A DNA stretch of 11,086 nucleotides from Methylophaga sp. (GCF_030651745.1 NZ_JAUSCC010000003.1:1-11086), one strand, 5' to 3'; positions 1-7,086 are shown, counted from the stretch's first letter. The notes: a model not told the origin generated them from the letters alone. Translations and numbers: made by a program.

Positions 1-599
1 CCGGATACATAAGCGGCAACCGCTTTGATCTCTTCTTCTGTCATTTTAGAAGCAATATCACGCATCATTCCATTAGGATCGTTATGACGTTCCCCATTAG
101 CAAAAGCGTGTAATTGCGCTTCTGTATAGGCACGATATTGGGCAGATAGTTTCGGCCATTTCGCTGCTGGCATGCCGCTACCGTTTGGTCCATGACAAGC
201 CATGCAGGCTGGCACACCGGACTCACTATTCCCACCACGATAAATCTGTTTGCCAAGCTCTAACAAATCTTCACTTACCGCACCTGGGGTGGCTTCTTTG
301 CTGGCATAAAAAGCCGCTAAATCCGCCATATCTTCTTCTGATAGACCAGCGACCATCGGTGCCATAATGGCGTTTTCACGTTTACCGCTTTTGAATTCGA
401 CCAGTTGTTTGTAGAGATAGCTGGCATGTTGTCCAGCCAGTTTAGGATACATATCTGATGGGCTGTTACCATCGGCGCCATGGCAGGCCGCACATACGGC
501 TGATTTTGCTTTTCCGGCAGAGACATCACCTGCAGCTAAACCAAGTGGTGAACTCGTTACTCCCAAACCCAGCACCACCGCTGAAATAATTTTTTTCAT
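1..599 (-). CDS. Cytochrome c4, diheme periplasmic electron carrier (partial, C-terminus beyond the window)
   Basis: I translated this gene from the complement; 199 codons are visible and it runs off the left edge. It starts with a signal peptide (MKKIISAVVLGLG, likely cleaved after Ala-Ala at about residue 23). Two cytochrome c domains follow, each with a CXXCH heme site: CAACH at residues 36-40 and CMACH at 132-136. Methionines suited to be the sixth heme ligand are seen around 79-82 (IMAPM) and 178-179 (NGMMRDIA). Family members are about 200-210 residues, so only the last few residues are missing. Cytochrome c4 carries electrons in the periplasm from the bc1 complex to terminal oxidases such as cbb3. 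The start at 599 has an AGGAA ribosome site 5 nt upstream. It is divergent from engB, an arrangement common in gammaproteobacteria. Confidence 0.93.
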   Translation of the reverse strand, partial: MKKIISAVVLGLGVTSSPLGLAAGDVSAGKAKSAVCAACHGADGNSPSDMYPKLAGQHASYLYKQLVEFKSGKRENAIMAPMVAGLSEEDMADLAAFYASKEATPGAVSEDLLELGKQIYRGGNSESGVPACMACHGPNGSGMPAAKWPKLSAQYRAYTEAQLHAFANGERHNDPNGMMRDIASKMTEEEIKAVAAYVS

Positions 600-640
600 T
601 GTAATTCCTAGACACTAACTTTCGGATACAAAACTTCCGG

Positions 641-646
641 TATGCT
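641..646 (+). promoter_or_regulatory. Candidate -10 box for engB
   Basis: TATGCT matches four of six positions of the sigma-70 -10 consensus and lies in the 85-bp gap between the divergent cytochrome c4 and engB genes. The -35 partner is poor (ACTTTC at 618-623 with a 17-nt spacer), so the call rests mainly on position. Transcription would start near 653. Confidence 0.3.
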
Positions 647-684
647 ACTCTTATTGGCACTTTTTTGCACCTGGAAAGACTGAT

Positions 685-1299
685 ATGTCAGAGTTATACC
701 GTAGAGCGCATTATACTGTCAGCGCGACACAATTGTCTCAACTGCCCACCGACTCTGGATATGAAGTTGCTTTTGCCGGTCGTTCAAATGCAGGCAAATC
801 CAGTGCTATCAACACAATCACCGGCATCAAGGCATTAGCACGCATCAGTAAGACACCAGGCAGAACACAAATGATCAATTTTTTTCATCTGGATGATGAA
901 AGAGCGCTGGTTGATCTTCCCGGTTACGGTTATGCCAAAGTCCCGGAAAAAATGAAGCTGAAATGGCAGGCAACCTTAAGCAAATATCTGGAAACGCGCC
1001 AATCTCTGCGTGGATTAATGTTGATGATGGATATTCGCCATCCTTTAAAAAACTTTGATCTGCAAATGCTGGGTTGGGCAAAACAAGCTGAACTGCCTAT
1101 TCATATCCTGTTAACCAAATCCGATAAATTAGGTCGTGGAGCTGGAGGAAATGCACTGCAACAGGTTCGTAAAGAGTTAACAGAGGCCGGTTTTGAGGCT
1201 TCGGTTCAACTATTTTCATCATTAAATCATCAAGGTCGTGATGAAGCGATACAGGTTCTGGATGAATGGTTTGAACTTTCAGTGCCTGCACAACAATAG
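685..1299 (+). CDS. engB: EngB/YihA (YsxC) GTPase, ribosome biogenesis
   Basis: The 204-residue protein is the usual length for this TRAFAC-class GTPase, which binds large ribosomal subunit precursors in the cytoplasm and is needed for 50S assembly and normal division. All nucleotide-binding motifs are visible: G1 P-loop GRSNAGKS at residues 32-39, the G2 region with TPGRTQ, G3 DLPGYGYA, G4 TKSD, and an SS-L G5-like segment near the end. The family-typical '[20 protein letters not shown]' helix follows G4. The ATG at 685 has a GGAAAG ribosome site about 6 nt upstream. It is divergently paired with cytochrome c4. No clear terminator follows before the glgP promoter region. Confidence 0.97.
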   Translation: MSELYRRAHYTVSATQLSQLPTDSGYEVAFAGRSNAGKSSAINTITGIKALARISKTPGRTQMINFFHLDDERALVDLPGYGYAKVPEKMKLKWQATLSKYLETRQSLRGLMLMMDIRHPLKNFDLQMLGWAKQAELPIHILLTKSDKLGRGAGGNALQQVRKELTEAGFEASVQLFSSLNHQGRDEAIQVLDEWFELSVPAQQ

Positions 1300-1308
1300 A
1301 ATTTTCTG

Positions 1309-1337
1309 CTGAATCAATTTATTACAAAATTTATACT
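1309..1337 (+). promoter_or_regulatory. Candidate sigma-70 promoter for glgP
   Basis: CTGAAT (1309-1314, three of six -35 positions) is separated by exactly 17 nt from TATACT (1332-1337, five of six -10 positions). It lies just after the engB stop codon. Transcription from about 1344 would give glgP a leader of roughly 160 nt. The -10 and spacing are good and the -35 is weak. Confidence 0.45.
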
Positions 1338-1506
1338 TCAGGTGATGGCAGATGTCGTCACTCTCTGCTAACGTTAACTGCAATGGGTGCGGTCTTACCA
1401 AACCATCTTCAGTTTCATGCTGAAAGCCGTTCCATGGCAATGCAGCCAAAGCCAGTCACCCAAACCTGTTTTTTTCCATAACGATGCCCATTCAAGGATT
1501 GCCGCT

Positions 1507-4014
1507 ATGACGCCAAGATATACTGCGATTACCACCCCTTTGCCTGAACTTTATCAGACGTCAAAACTGGGAATGAACACCCTTGCTTTAACTGAAGATT
1601 TTAAACGCTATTTCGGAATCTATCTGGGTCAGGACAAAGGCTGTGCCTCAGGCCATTACCTATACGCAGCCATGGCTCATACGCTGCGTGACCGGTTGTT
1701 TGAAAGAATGAAAAATACCAAACATACCTATGCGGAATCACGTTGCAAACAAGCTTATTATCTGTCGATGGAATTTTTGATGGGACGTGCCACCGGCAAC
1801 GCAGCATTGAATTTGGGCATTGAAGAGCCGTTGAAAAAAGCTCTGGTGAATCTGGGTCTGGAATATGAAGAACTTGCTGAGTTTGAGCATGATGCAGGTT
1901 TAGGTAACGGTGGCCTTGGACGCTTGGCGGCCTGTTTTATTGATAGTTGCGCCACGTTACAACTGCCGGTTACTGGCTATGGCCTGCGCTATGAATATGG
2001 CATGTTTCAGCAAAAAATAGAAAATGGTCATCAACAGGAAATGCCAGACCATTGGTTACGGGATGGTAATCCGTGGGAACTCGAACGCCCTGAGTACACT
2101 CAGCGTGTCAAATTTGGCGGACATACTGAATTACGCCGCAATACCAGCGGACAAATGGAAATCCAGTGGGTTGATACCAATGATGTTCTGGCCGTTCCCT
2201 ACGACTTACCTGTTCCCGGCTATCAGAATGGTACCGTGAACCGCTTGCGTTTGTGGAAAGCGGCTGCGACCGATGAATTTAATCTGGAAGATTTTAATGC
2301 TGGCTCCTACACAGAAGCTGTGGCCGCCAAGAATGAAGCAGAAAACATCAGCATGGTGCTCTATCCAAACGATGCCAGTGAAAATGGTAAAGAATTACGC
2401 TTGCGTCAGCAGTACTTTCTGGCGTCAGCCAGTTTGCAGGATATTCTGGATTATTGGGTCAAAACGCACGGTGAAGATTTTGAAAACTTTGCCGACAAGA
2501 ATGTGTTTCAGCTTAACGATACTCATCCGACCGTTGCCGTTGCTGAATTAATGCGTCTGCTGATGGATGAGCATCAATTAGGTTGGGATAAGGCTTGGCA
2601 AATTACCTCCAAAACGATGGCTTATACCAACCATACTCTGTTACCTGAAGCTCTGGAGCGGTGGCCGGCAAATCTGTTTGGTCGCCTATTACCGCGTATT
2701 CTGGAAATCATTTACGAGATAAATGCCCGCTTCCTGCGGGAAGTCGCCAATCACTGGCCTGGTGACAAAGAACGCCTTGCACGTATGTCAATTATTGAAG
2801 AAGGTGCTCAACAACAAGTTCGTATGGCGCATTTAGCCATTGTTGGCAGTTTCTCGGTGAATGGTGTTGCGGCCTTGCATTCCGAGTTACTGAAAAAAGG
2901 TTTGTTTGAAGATTTTTATCAATTGTGGCCGGAAAAATTCAATAACAAAACCAATGGTGTCACCCAACGTCGCTGGATGGCCTGGTGTAATCCTGTGCTT
3001 AGCAAGTTGATTACTGAAACTATCGGCGACAAATGGATCACCCGCCTCAGTGAATTGCAAAATTTAGCACCGTTGGCTCACGACAAAGACTTTCAAAAAT
3101 CATGGCATGAAGCCAAATTTGAAAATAAAAAACGTTTGGCCGCTTTGGTGGAAAAACAATGTGGCGTCACATTCAACCCTGAGGCGATGTTCGATATTCA
3201 GGTGAAGCGGATCCATGAATACAAACGTCAATTACTGAATGTTTTGCATGTTATTCATCTCTATGATCAAATCAAACGAGGTCATACTGAGGGATTACCC
3301 AAACGCTGCGTATTGTTTGGTGGTAAGGCAGCACCGGGCTATTTGATGGCAAAACAAATCATCAAACTCATTAACAACGTAGCTGATGTTGTGAATAATG
3401 ATCCCGATGTGGGTGACTGGCTTAAAGTCGTGTTTTTCCCGAACTATCAAGTCTCGGTCATGGAAGTGATTTGCCCCGCAGCTGATTTATCCGAACAAAT
3501 TTCAACAGCGGGTAAAGAGGCATCCGGCACCGGCAATATGAAGTTTATGATGAATGGCGCCATCACCATTGGCACACTTGATGGAGCTAACATTGAGATC
3601 CGTGAAGAAGTCGGTGATGACAACTTTTTCCTGTTTGGTTTATCCGAAGAAGAAGTTGCCGAAAAACGTGCCAGCTATAACCCTCAAGCCATCATCGAAA
3701 ATGATGCTGATTTGAAACGGGTGATTGATTTATTAACGGGTGGTCATTTCAATCAGTTTGAACCGGGTTGTTTTGACAATATTATTCATGCCTTCACCAG
3801 CCCACACGATCCTTGGATGACTATCGCCGATTTCCGCAGTTACATTGATGCTCAGCATCTGGCGGGACAGGCTTATTTAGACAAAGAACGCTGGACCGCA
3901 ATGAGCATTGTTAATGCAGCACAAAGCGGTAAGTTTTCAACCGACCGTACCATGGATGAATACAACCAGGATATCTGGAAACTTGAAAAAATAGCGCCAC
4001 ATCCAGACAGTTAA
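1507..4014 (+). CDS. glgP: Glycogen/maltodextrin phosphorylase (GT35)
   Basis: This enzyme cleaves alpha-1,4-glucan from the non-reducing end with phosphate, releasing glucose-1-phosphate in the cytoplasm. The protein is 835 residues from the ATG at 1507, close to the 800-830 usual for the family. Conserved blocks appear in order: GLGNGGLG with RLAACFIDS (from about 131), the GYGLRYEYGMF segment, QLNDTHP (His about 340), TNHTLLPEALERWP, VKRIHEYKRQLLN, and the PLP site EASGTGNMKFMMN, whose lysine (about residue 679) binds pyridoxal phosphate. The frame stays open upstream to a GTG at 1387, but 1507 is preferred because AAGGA lies 8 nt before it and the upstream residues do not look like the family. 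No other glycogen genes are in the window. Whether glycogen or maltodextrin is the main substrate cannot be read from sequence. Confidence 0.95.
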   Translation: MTPRYTAITTPLPELYQTSKLGMNTLALTEDFKRYFGIYLGQDKGCASGHYLYAAMAHTLRDRLFERMKNTKHTYAESRCKQAYYLSMEFLMGRATGNAALNLGIEEPLKKALVNLGLEYEELAEFEHDAGLGNGGLGRLAACFIDSCATLQLPVTGYGLRYEYGMFQQKIENGHQQEMPDHWLRDGNPWELERPEYTQRVKFGGHTELRRNTSGQMEIQWVDTNDVLAVPYDLPVPGYQNGTVNRLRLWKAAATDEFNLEDFNAGSYTEAVAAKNEAENISMVLYPNDASENGKELRLRQQYFLASASLQDILDYWVKTHGEDFENFADKNVFQLNDTHPTVAVAELMRLLMDEHQLGWDKAWQITSKTMAYTNHTLLPEALERWPANLFGRLLPRILEIIYEINARFLREVANHWPGDKERLARMSIIEEGAQQQVRMAHLAIVGSFSVNGVAALHSELLKKGLFEDFYQLWPEKFNNKTNGVTQRRWMAWCNPVLSKLITETIGDKWITRLSELQNLAPLAHDKDFQKSWHEAKFENKKRLAALVEKQCGVTFNPEAMFDIQVKRIHEYKRQLLNVLHVIHLYDQIKRGHTEGLPKRCVLFGGKAAPGYLMAKQIIKLINNVADVVNNDPDVGDWLKVVFFPNYQVSVMEVICPAADLSEQISTAGKEASGTGNMKFMMNGAITIGTLDGANIEIREEVGDDNFFLFGLSEEEVAEKRASYNPQAIIENDADLKRVIDLLTGGHFNQFEPGCFDNIIHAFTSPHDPWMTIADFRSYIDAQHLAGQAYLDKERWTAMSIVNAAQSGKFSTDRTMDEYNQDIWKLEKIAPHPDS

Positions 4015-4030
4015 AAGCAGGCACACCAAT

Positions 4031-4076
4031 CCCCTTGGCTATAAACATCATAACGTTTAGCCAAGGGGTATTTTTT
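4031..4076 (+). terminator. Rho-independent terminator of glgP
   Basis: An 11-bp perfect stem (CCCCTTGGCTA at 4031-4041 with TAGCCAAGGGG at 4058-4068) closes a 16-nt loop and is followed by TATTTTTT. It begins 17 nt after the glgP stop codon. Confidence 0.9.
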
Positions 4077-4103
4077 ACGGTGGTTTCAGGTGGGTAAAGT
4101 CCG

Positions 4104-4109
4104 TATAAT
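4104..4109 (+). promoter_or_regulatory. -10 box of the tRNA-Arg promoter
   Basis: A perfect TATAAT is followed by a GC-rich discriminator (TTCGCGC), typical of growth-rate and stringently controlled stable-RNA promoters. No good -35 is visible at the normal distance. The mature tRNA begins about 25 nt downstream. Confidence 0.55.
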
Positions 4110-4133
4110 TCGCGCTGTCAGTAACAATACAAA

Positions 4134-4210
4134 GCGCCTGTAGCTCAGTTGGATAGAGTATCGGTTTCCGAAACCGAGGGTCACAGGTTCAATTCCTGTC
4201 AGGCGCACCA
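4134..4210 (+). tRNA. tRNA-Arg (anticodon CCG)
   Basis: The 77-nt sequence folds as a full cloverleaf with the CCA end encoded. The acceptor stem is GCGCCTG with CAGGCGC (7 of 7 pairs). The D arm is GCTC...GAGT. The anticodon stem TCGGT/ACCGA closes the loop TTCCGAA, whose positions 34-36 read CCG. The T arm is ACAGG-TTCAATT-CCTGT, followed by discriminator A and CCA. It decodes the arginine codon CGG. It stands alone, after the glgP terminator. No integrase or repeat of its 3' end was seen nearby, so there is no sign that it serves as an integration site here. Confidence 0.97.
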
Positions 4211-4240
4211 TTTTCAGTGTTTTGAGCCCCCCATAAAAAC

Positions 4241-4273
4241 AAAGCCATTTCAGTTTTAACTGAAATTAGCTTT
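4241..4273 (-). terminator. Terminator-like hairpin after the sigma-54 activator gene
   Basis: AAAGC (4241-4245) pairs with GCTTT (4269-4273), and inside it ATTTCAGTT (4247-4255) pairs with AACTGAAAT (4258-4266), so the innermost pairs must open to form a loop. Read on the minus strand the hairpin is followed by GTTTTTATGG, a modest T-tract. It lies 67 nt after the stop of the activator gene. The same structure could also stop transcripts running on from the tRNA, although no T-run follows on the plus strand. Confidence 0.55.
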
Positions 4274-4339
4274 GCTCGAGATAGTCTCTTTGGTAGATGT
4301 TATTTAGCCTGAACTTCCGCTTGCAGTTTGGTTTGCTTG

Positions 4340-5695
4340 TTAACTGGACTCTGAGCTTGTTTGAAGTGGCGCGTCTATTTCAATCTGCCCATATTGTTCA
4401 AGTTTGTTATAAAGCGTTTTAACTGTTATGCCAAGTTGCTTGGCAGCTTGAGTTTTATTTTGCTGACAGGCATTCAAGGTTGAGATAATCAAGCTTTTTT
4501 CAGCTTCTTTAATCGATGTGCCCGGTCCAATACTGTTTTCACTGGTTGTCAGAATATTGGAAAAGTCGGGTAGATCAGCAACGGTAATCACCTCTTCGGC
4601 CAGAATATGTGCCCGTTCAACACAATGTTTTAGCTCTCTGACATTGCCCGGCCAACTATACTGCGCAAAGATCTCCAGAACTTCGTCTGCAAAAACTTTT
4701 CCGGTATTTGTCGCTTCATTACGATATGCCAGAAAATGTTTAGCCAACTCAATAACGTCATTATCACGGTGACGCAATGGCGGAATTTTGATGGGAAAAT
4801 GGGCTAAACGGAAATACAGATCCTCACGCAAAAATCCGGATTCAATGGCTTCTTCGGGCTCGCGATTGGTTGCTGCAATAACCCTTACTTGAGATTGACG
4901 CACCACATCACTGCCGACGCGTCTGAATTCACCGCTTTCCAGCACACGAAGTAATTTACTTTGCAGGGCCAAAGGCATCTCGGTAATTTCATCCAATAAC
5001 AAGGTTCCTTTTCCCCCTTGTTCAAAGAAGCCTATATGCTGATTCACAGCCCCGGTGAATGAACCTTTTTCATGACCAAATAACTCGCTTTCCACCAAAT
5101 CAGCAGCCAAAGCAGCGCAGTTAACTGAAACCATTGGCTCATTAGCCCGCTCACTTTGTTCATGGATGGTTCTGGCAGCCACTTCTTTCCCGCAACCGCT
5201 TTCACCAATCAGAAAGACATTTGCATCGGTCTGACTGACTCGGCGTATTAAACGATAAAGCTTATGCATAACGGCAGAAGAGCCTAATAAAGAACCGTAT
5301 TGATCAAGAGTGGAGGAAAGTGTGGCGGTGTGGCGGTTTTTCTTAAGCTGTTTGAATTCTTCAGCAAACTCGGTAGCAATCTCGATGAGAGGAGTAAAGT
5401 CTCTCATCTGTCGAAAATGATAAGCCACACCCTGGGTCATCATCATGTCCAACCATTTATTGGGCAGGCCATCGCTCAATAAAATCCAATCCGCAGTTTG
5501 TTGTAAAGGATGTGTTTCAAATAATTTATAGTCCGTCTCCGTAGCTTGCTGAGGCGCAAATATAACTAAATCTGCTTGATAACCATGTTCAGTCAGGTCG
5601 GCTACCTGAATAAGACTGAAGTCACATGCAGAAAGCTGATTGCTCAATGTCGCTGACAAAGCGTCATCTTTGGTGATTAATAATAATTTTGGCAT
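4340..5695 (-). CDS. Sigma-54-dependent transcriptional activator with degenerate receiver domain (NtrC-like architecture)
   Basis: From the ATG at 5695 the protein has 451 residues. A TTG start at 5710 would add five, but neither start has a strong ribosome site. Residues 1-115 resemble a response-regulator receiver: the acidic pair is kept (KDD, about 10-11), but the phospho-acceptor position reads ADLVIFAPQ with no Asp, and the conserved Lys also seems absent. The AAA+ domain (about 138-375) has Walker A GESGCGKE (164-171), the sigma-54 contact loop as GSFTGA (211-216, a variant of GAFTGA), Walker B LLLDE (to 236), the arginine-finger region [10 protein letters not shown] (about 288-297) and WPGNVREL (348-355). 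A Fis-type helix-turn-helix ([19 protein letters not shown]) ends the protein. Such proteins remodel sigma-54 RNA polymerase at -24/-12 promoters. The nearest such promoter lies ahead of the BON operon (6901-6917). A dyad overlaps its own leader. Confidence 0.93.
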   Translation of the reverse strand: MPKLLLITKDDALSATLSNQLSACDFSLIQVADLTEHGYQADLVIFAPQQATETDYKLFETHPLQQTADWILLSDGLPNKWLDMMMTQGVAYHFRQMRDFTPLIEIATEFAEEFKQLKKNRHTATLSSTLDQYGSLLGSSAVMHKLYRLIRRVSQTDANVFLIGESGCGKEVAARTIHEQSERANEPMVSVNCAALAADLVESELFGHEKGSFTGAVNQHIGFFEQGGKGTLLLDEITEMPLALQSKLLRVLESGEFRRVGSDVVRQSQVRVIAATNREPEEAIESGFLREDLYFRLAHFPIKIPPLRHRDNDVIELAKHFLAYRNEATNTGKVFADEVLEIFAQYSWPGNVRELKHCVERAHILAEEVITVADLPDFSNILTTSENSIGPGTSIKEAEKSLIISTLNACQQNKTQAAKQLGITVKTLYNKLEQYGQIEIDAPLQTSSESS

Positions 5696-5696
5696 A

Positions 5697-5731
5697 AGAC
5701 TCGTTATCAATTAGTAGTTGAATTCGAGTCT
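5697..5731 (-). promoter_or_regulatory. Inverted repeat in the leader of the sigma-54 activator gene
   Basis: AGACTCG (5697-5703) and CGAGTCT (5725-5731) are perfect 7-bp arms. Inside them TCAA and TTGA can pair across a 3x3 internal loop. In the transcript the downstream arm ends one nucleotide before the ATG at 5695 and contains the only purine-rich stretch that could bind the ribosome. It could be an operator (autoregulation) or an RNA hairpin that hides the start. The sequence alone does not decide. Confidence 0.5.
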
Positions 5732-5765
5732 AACATTAGCAATCTATGGTTTTCTTAACATAGAT

Positions 5766-5797
5766 AAAGAGGCTGGAAATAATTCTCCAACCTCTTT
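5766..5797 (-). terminator. Weak terminator or attenuator hairpin after the DUF2383-like gene
   Basis: AAAGAGG (5766-5772) pairs with CCTCTTT (5791-5797), then after one C-A mismatch TGGA pairs with TCCA around an 8-nt loop. On the minus strand it is followed by TTTATCTATGTT, an interrupted T-tract. It lies 25 nt after the stop of the upstream gene and about 70 nt before the activator start. It may therefore only partly separate the two. Confidence 0.5.
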
Positions 5798-5821
5798 ACT
5801 CAGTAAACAGAAGCCCTAATT

Positions 5822-6283
5822 TCAACTTACTCGTCGCTGCACTGGTCGCTCACTTTTCAATCGTTGTAAGCGATCCTGACTTAATTGAATATTTGCCAAA
5901 TGCCCAGCTAAATAAGAAGAAATTCGACGATCATTCATTCTTCTCACATAGATTTTAAAAATCTCTAATGATCGCATTTCCATTGCCTCCAAATCAGCAA
6001 GACTGTTTTTATCAATTATCTCGCTGAACGTTCCGTGGGCAAGCTTATATATCGCTCGCATTGTTAAAGCTAATTCGGTATTACTGGGCTCTGAATTTTT
6101 TAATCCCGAAAAACGTTTGTTAATATCATTAACGATCTCGGCCCTAACCAACGCCATTTCACGAAATAACATTCTAAGCTCACTACTGACCGCCATCCTT
6201 GCGGTCATAGTGTAGAAGCTGTGTCCATCTGCACAGATACTTTTCAACTCCTGAATAAGCTGCTGTTCTCTGTTATTTATCAT
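5822..6283 (-). CDS. Small helical protein, DUF2383/ferritin-like (PA2169 type) probable
   Basis: This 153-residue protein has no signal peptide or membrane segment and reads as a bundle of long amphipathic helices. The N-terminal pattern (LIQELKSICADGHSFYTMTARMAV...ELRMLFREMALVRAEIVNDI) resembles the DUF2383/PA2169 family: a first helix ending in 'DG', a second with 'FY', then 'L..LF..MA..R'. That family is ferritin-like in fold and of unclear biochemical role. The C-terminus is basic (SERPVQRRVS). The gene starts 11 nt after the stop of the BON gene and has no good ribosome site of its own, so it is probably translated by coupling in one operon. Family assignment is from pattern memory. The coding call is firmer than the name. 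Confidence 0.75.
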   Translation of the reverse strand: MINNREQQLIQELKSICADGHSFYTMTARMAVSSELRMLFREMALVRAEIVNDINKRFSGLKNSEPSNTELALTMRAIYKLAHGTFSEIIDKNSLADLEAMEMRSLEIFKIYVRRMNDRRISSYLAGHLANIQLSQDRLQRLKSERPVQRRVS

Positions 6284-6294
6284 AAGAATGACTA

Positions 6295-6864
6295 TCAGTT
6301 TGTGACGACAAGTTCATCTCTGACATCCACAACCTTGTCATAACCTTTGGCCATTTCAACAGCAAGGTCTTTCTCAGTAGCATTCTTCACTTTGCCTTTT
6401 AATGTAACAACACCATTATTCGTTGAGACATTAATCGATGAAGCTTCAAGCTGATCATGGGCTGCAAGCTCCATTTTAAGGCCTGCAGTTACCGTCATAT
6501 CATGCCAGGCGCGACTGAAAGATTTATTATCGCTATCTGCTGAATCATCAGTACGATAGTTTGCATCTACGGTGAGGTTATTTTTCACCTCTGTAATACC
6601 TTCAATATTCTGAGCTATCTCACCAGCCAGATCTTTCTGGGTTTGGTTTTTAACCTGCCCGCTTAATACCGCGACACCATTATCGATATCAGTATCAATT
6701 TTAAAATTATTTAATTGCGTGTTGAGTAATAACGCTGTCTCCAATTTGCCGTCTAACCAGGCATCTTTTGCTTCACCTTGCCAGGAATTGTCCGCCATAA
6801 CAGGTGTGGTCATTAATGTTGTCACGGTCAAAACAGCTAAAGCATTCTTTTTAAAAGTCATCAT
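6295..6864 (-). CDS. Periplasmic protein with two BON domains (OsmY-like)
   Basis: The 189-residue precursor has a signal peptide (basic KK, hydrophobic ALAVLTVTTLM, likely cut after VMA at about 24). Two BON domains follow at about 41-102 and 126-188. Each shows the family pattern of a helix with LK/LN, then 'I.V.T.NGVV.L.G.VKN...KDLA.E.A....-V..V...L.V' (second copy NGVVTLKGKVKNATEKDLAVEMA). A hydrophilic linker rich in Asp and Ser joins them. BON proteins such as OsmY act in the periplasm in osmotic or envelope stress, probably by binding membranes or partner proteins. AGGAG lies 4 nt before the ATG at 6864 and 7 nt before a second ATG at 6861, so the true start may be 6861. The DUF2383-like gene follows after 11 nt. 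A strong sigma-54 promoter candidate lies just upstream. Confidence 0.9.
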   Translation of the reverse strand: MMTFKKNALAVLTVTTLMTTPVMADNSWQGEAKDAWLDGKLETALLLNTQLNNFKIDTDIDNGVAVLSGQVKNQTQKDLAGEIAQNIEGITEVKNNLTVDANYRTDDSADSDNKSFSRAWHDMTVTAGLKMELAAHDQLEASSINVSTNNGVVTLKGKVKNATEKDLAVEMAKGYDKVVDVRDELVVTN

Positions 6865-6900
6865 CTATCTCCTAAGGTTAATATGTCACATACCTATCTC

Positions 6901-6917
6901 TGCCATAACCATGCCAA
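6901..6917 (-). promoter_or_regulatory. Sigma-54 (-24/-12) promoter of the BON-DUF2383 operon
   Basis: The minus strand reads TTGGCATGGTTATGGCA. Against the consensus YTGGCACGRNNNTTGCW it fits at 15 of 17 positions (including the three N), differing only at C7 (T) and T14 (G). The invariant GG and GC are exactly 10 nt apart. Transcription would start at about 6890, giving a leader of about 26 nt that holds the AGGAG ribosome site. A perfect IHF consensus lies just upstream, and a sigma-54 activator gene lies downstream on the same strand. Confidence 0.72.
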
Positions 6918-6934
6918 CGAATTAAACAATTAAA

Positions 6935-6947
6935 AATCAAAACCTTA
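6935..6947 (+). promoter_or_regulatory. IHF-binding site consensus
   Basis: AATCAAAACCTTA matches WATCAANNNNTTR at every position and sits in an A/T-rich tract. Relative to the predicted sigma-54 start it covers about -45 to -57, the usual place for the IHF bend between a sigma-54 promoter and distal activator sites. Short AT-rich consensus sites do occur by chance, so the support is mainly its position. Confidence 0.5.
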
Positions 6948-6978
6948 AGAATTAATTCCTTATAAAAAAAGGCGTAAT

Positions 6979-7036
6979 CATGTAGAAATTACAAACTTTG
7001 TCAGGAAAAATTTCATGTTTAGCCGTTATTGATAAC
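6979..7036 (-). promoter_or_regulatory. Candidate upstream activator sites (nested and tandem dyads)
   Basis: Two dyads lie about 90-146 bp upstream of the predicted sigma-54 start. The first (6979-7016) has outer arms CATG-N3-AAATT and AATTTCATG around a perfect inner repeat ACAAA-C-TTTGT (6991-7001). The second is GTTAT-TG-ATAAC (7025-7036), which also forms the outer base of the csbD terminator. Their centers are about 35 bp apart. A sigma-70-like pair CTGACA/CATGAT with a 16-nt spacer also overlaps the first dyad on the minus strand. Confidence 0.35.
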
Positions 7037-7038
7037 CA

Positions 7039-7064
7039 TAAAAAAAGGCGCCTTTTGGCGCCTT
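7039..7064 (-). terminator. Rho-independent terminator of the CsbD-like gene
   Basis: A perfect 8-bp stem AAGGCGCC (7045-7052) and GGCGCCTT (7057-7064) has a TTTT loop on the plus strand. Read on the minus strand it is followed by a run of seven T. It lies 22 nt after the stop of the CsbD-like gene. Flanking ATAACC and GGTTAT can extend the pairing. Confidence 0.9.
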
Positions 7065-7086
7065 GGTTATGAGCATTAATAAAGTG

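Noticed and set aside
655..669. TTGGCAC followed by TTTTTTGCA just upstream of engB, resembling a sigma-54 promoter
   Set aside because: The GG and GC are 9 nt apart rather than the strictly required 10, and transcription would start only a few bases before the engB ATG. One more T in the T-run would restore spacing, so a homopolymer error should be excluded, but as written it is not a promoter.
4134..4340. tRNA-Arg as a mobile-element integration site
   Set aside because: No integrase, no repeat of the tRNA 3' end and no change in gene character follow it.
4295..4342. Short minus-strand peptide-like stretch ([16 protein letters not shown], then stop) just past the activator stop, in another frame
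   Set aside because: It looks protein-like but is only about 25 codons from its upstream stop and has no start codon. It could be a coincidence or an old C-terminal frameshift, with no way to tell here.
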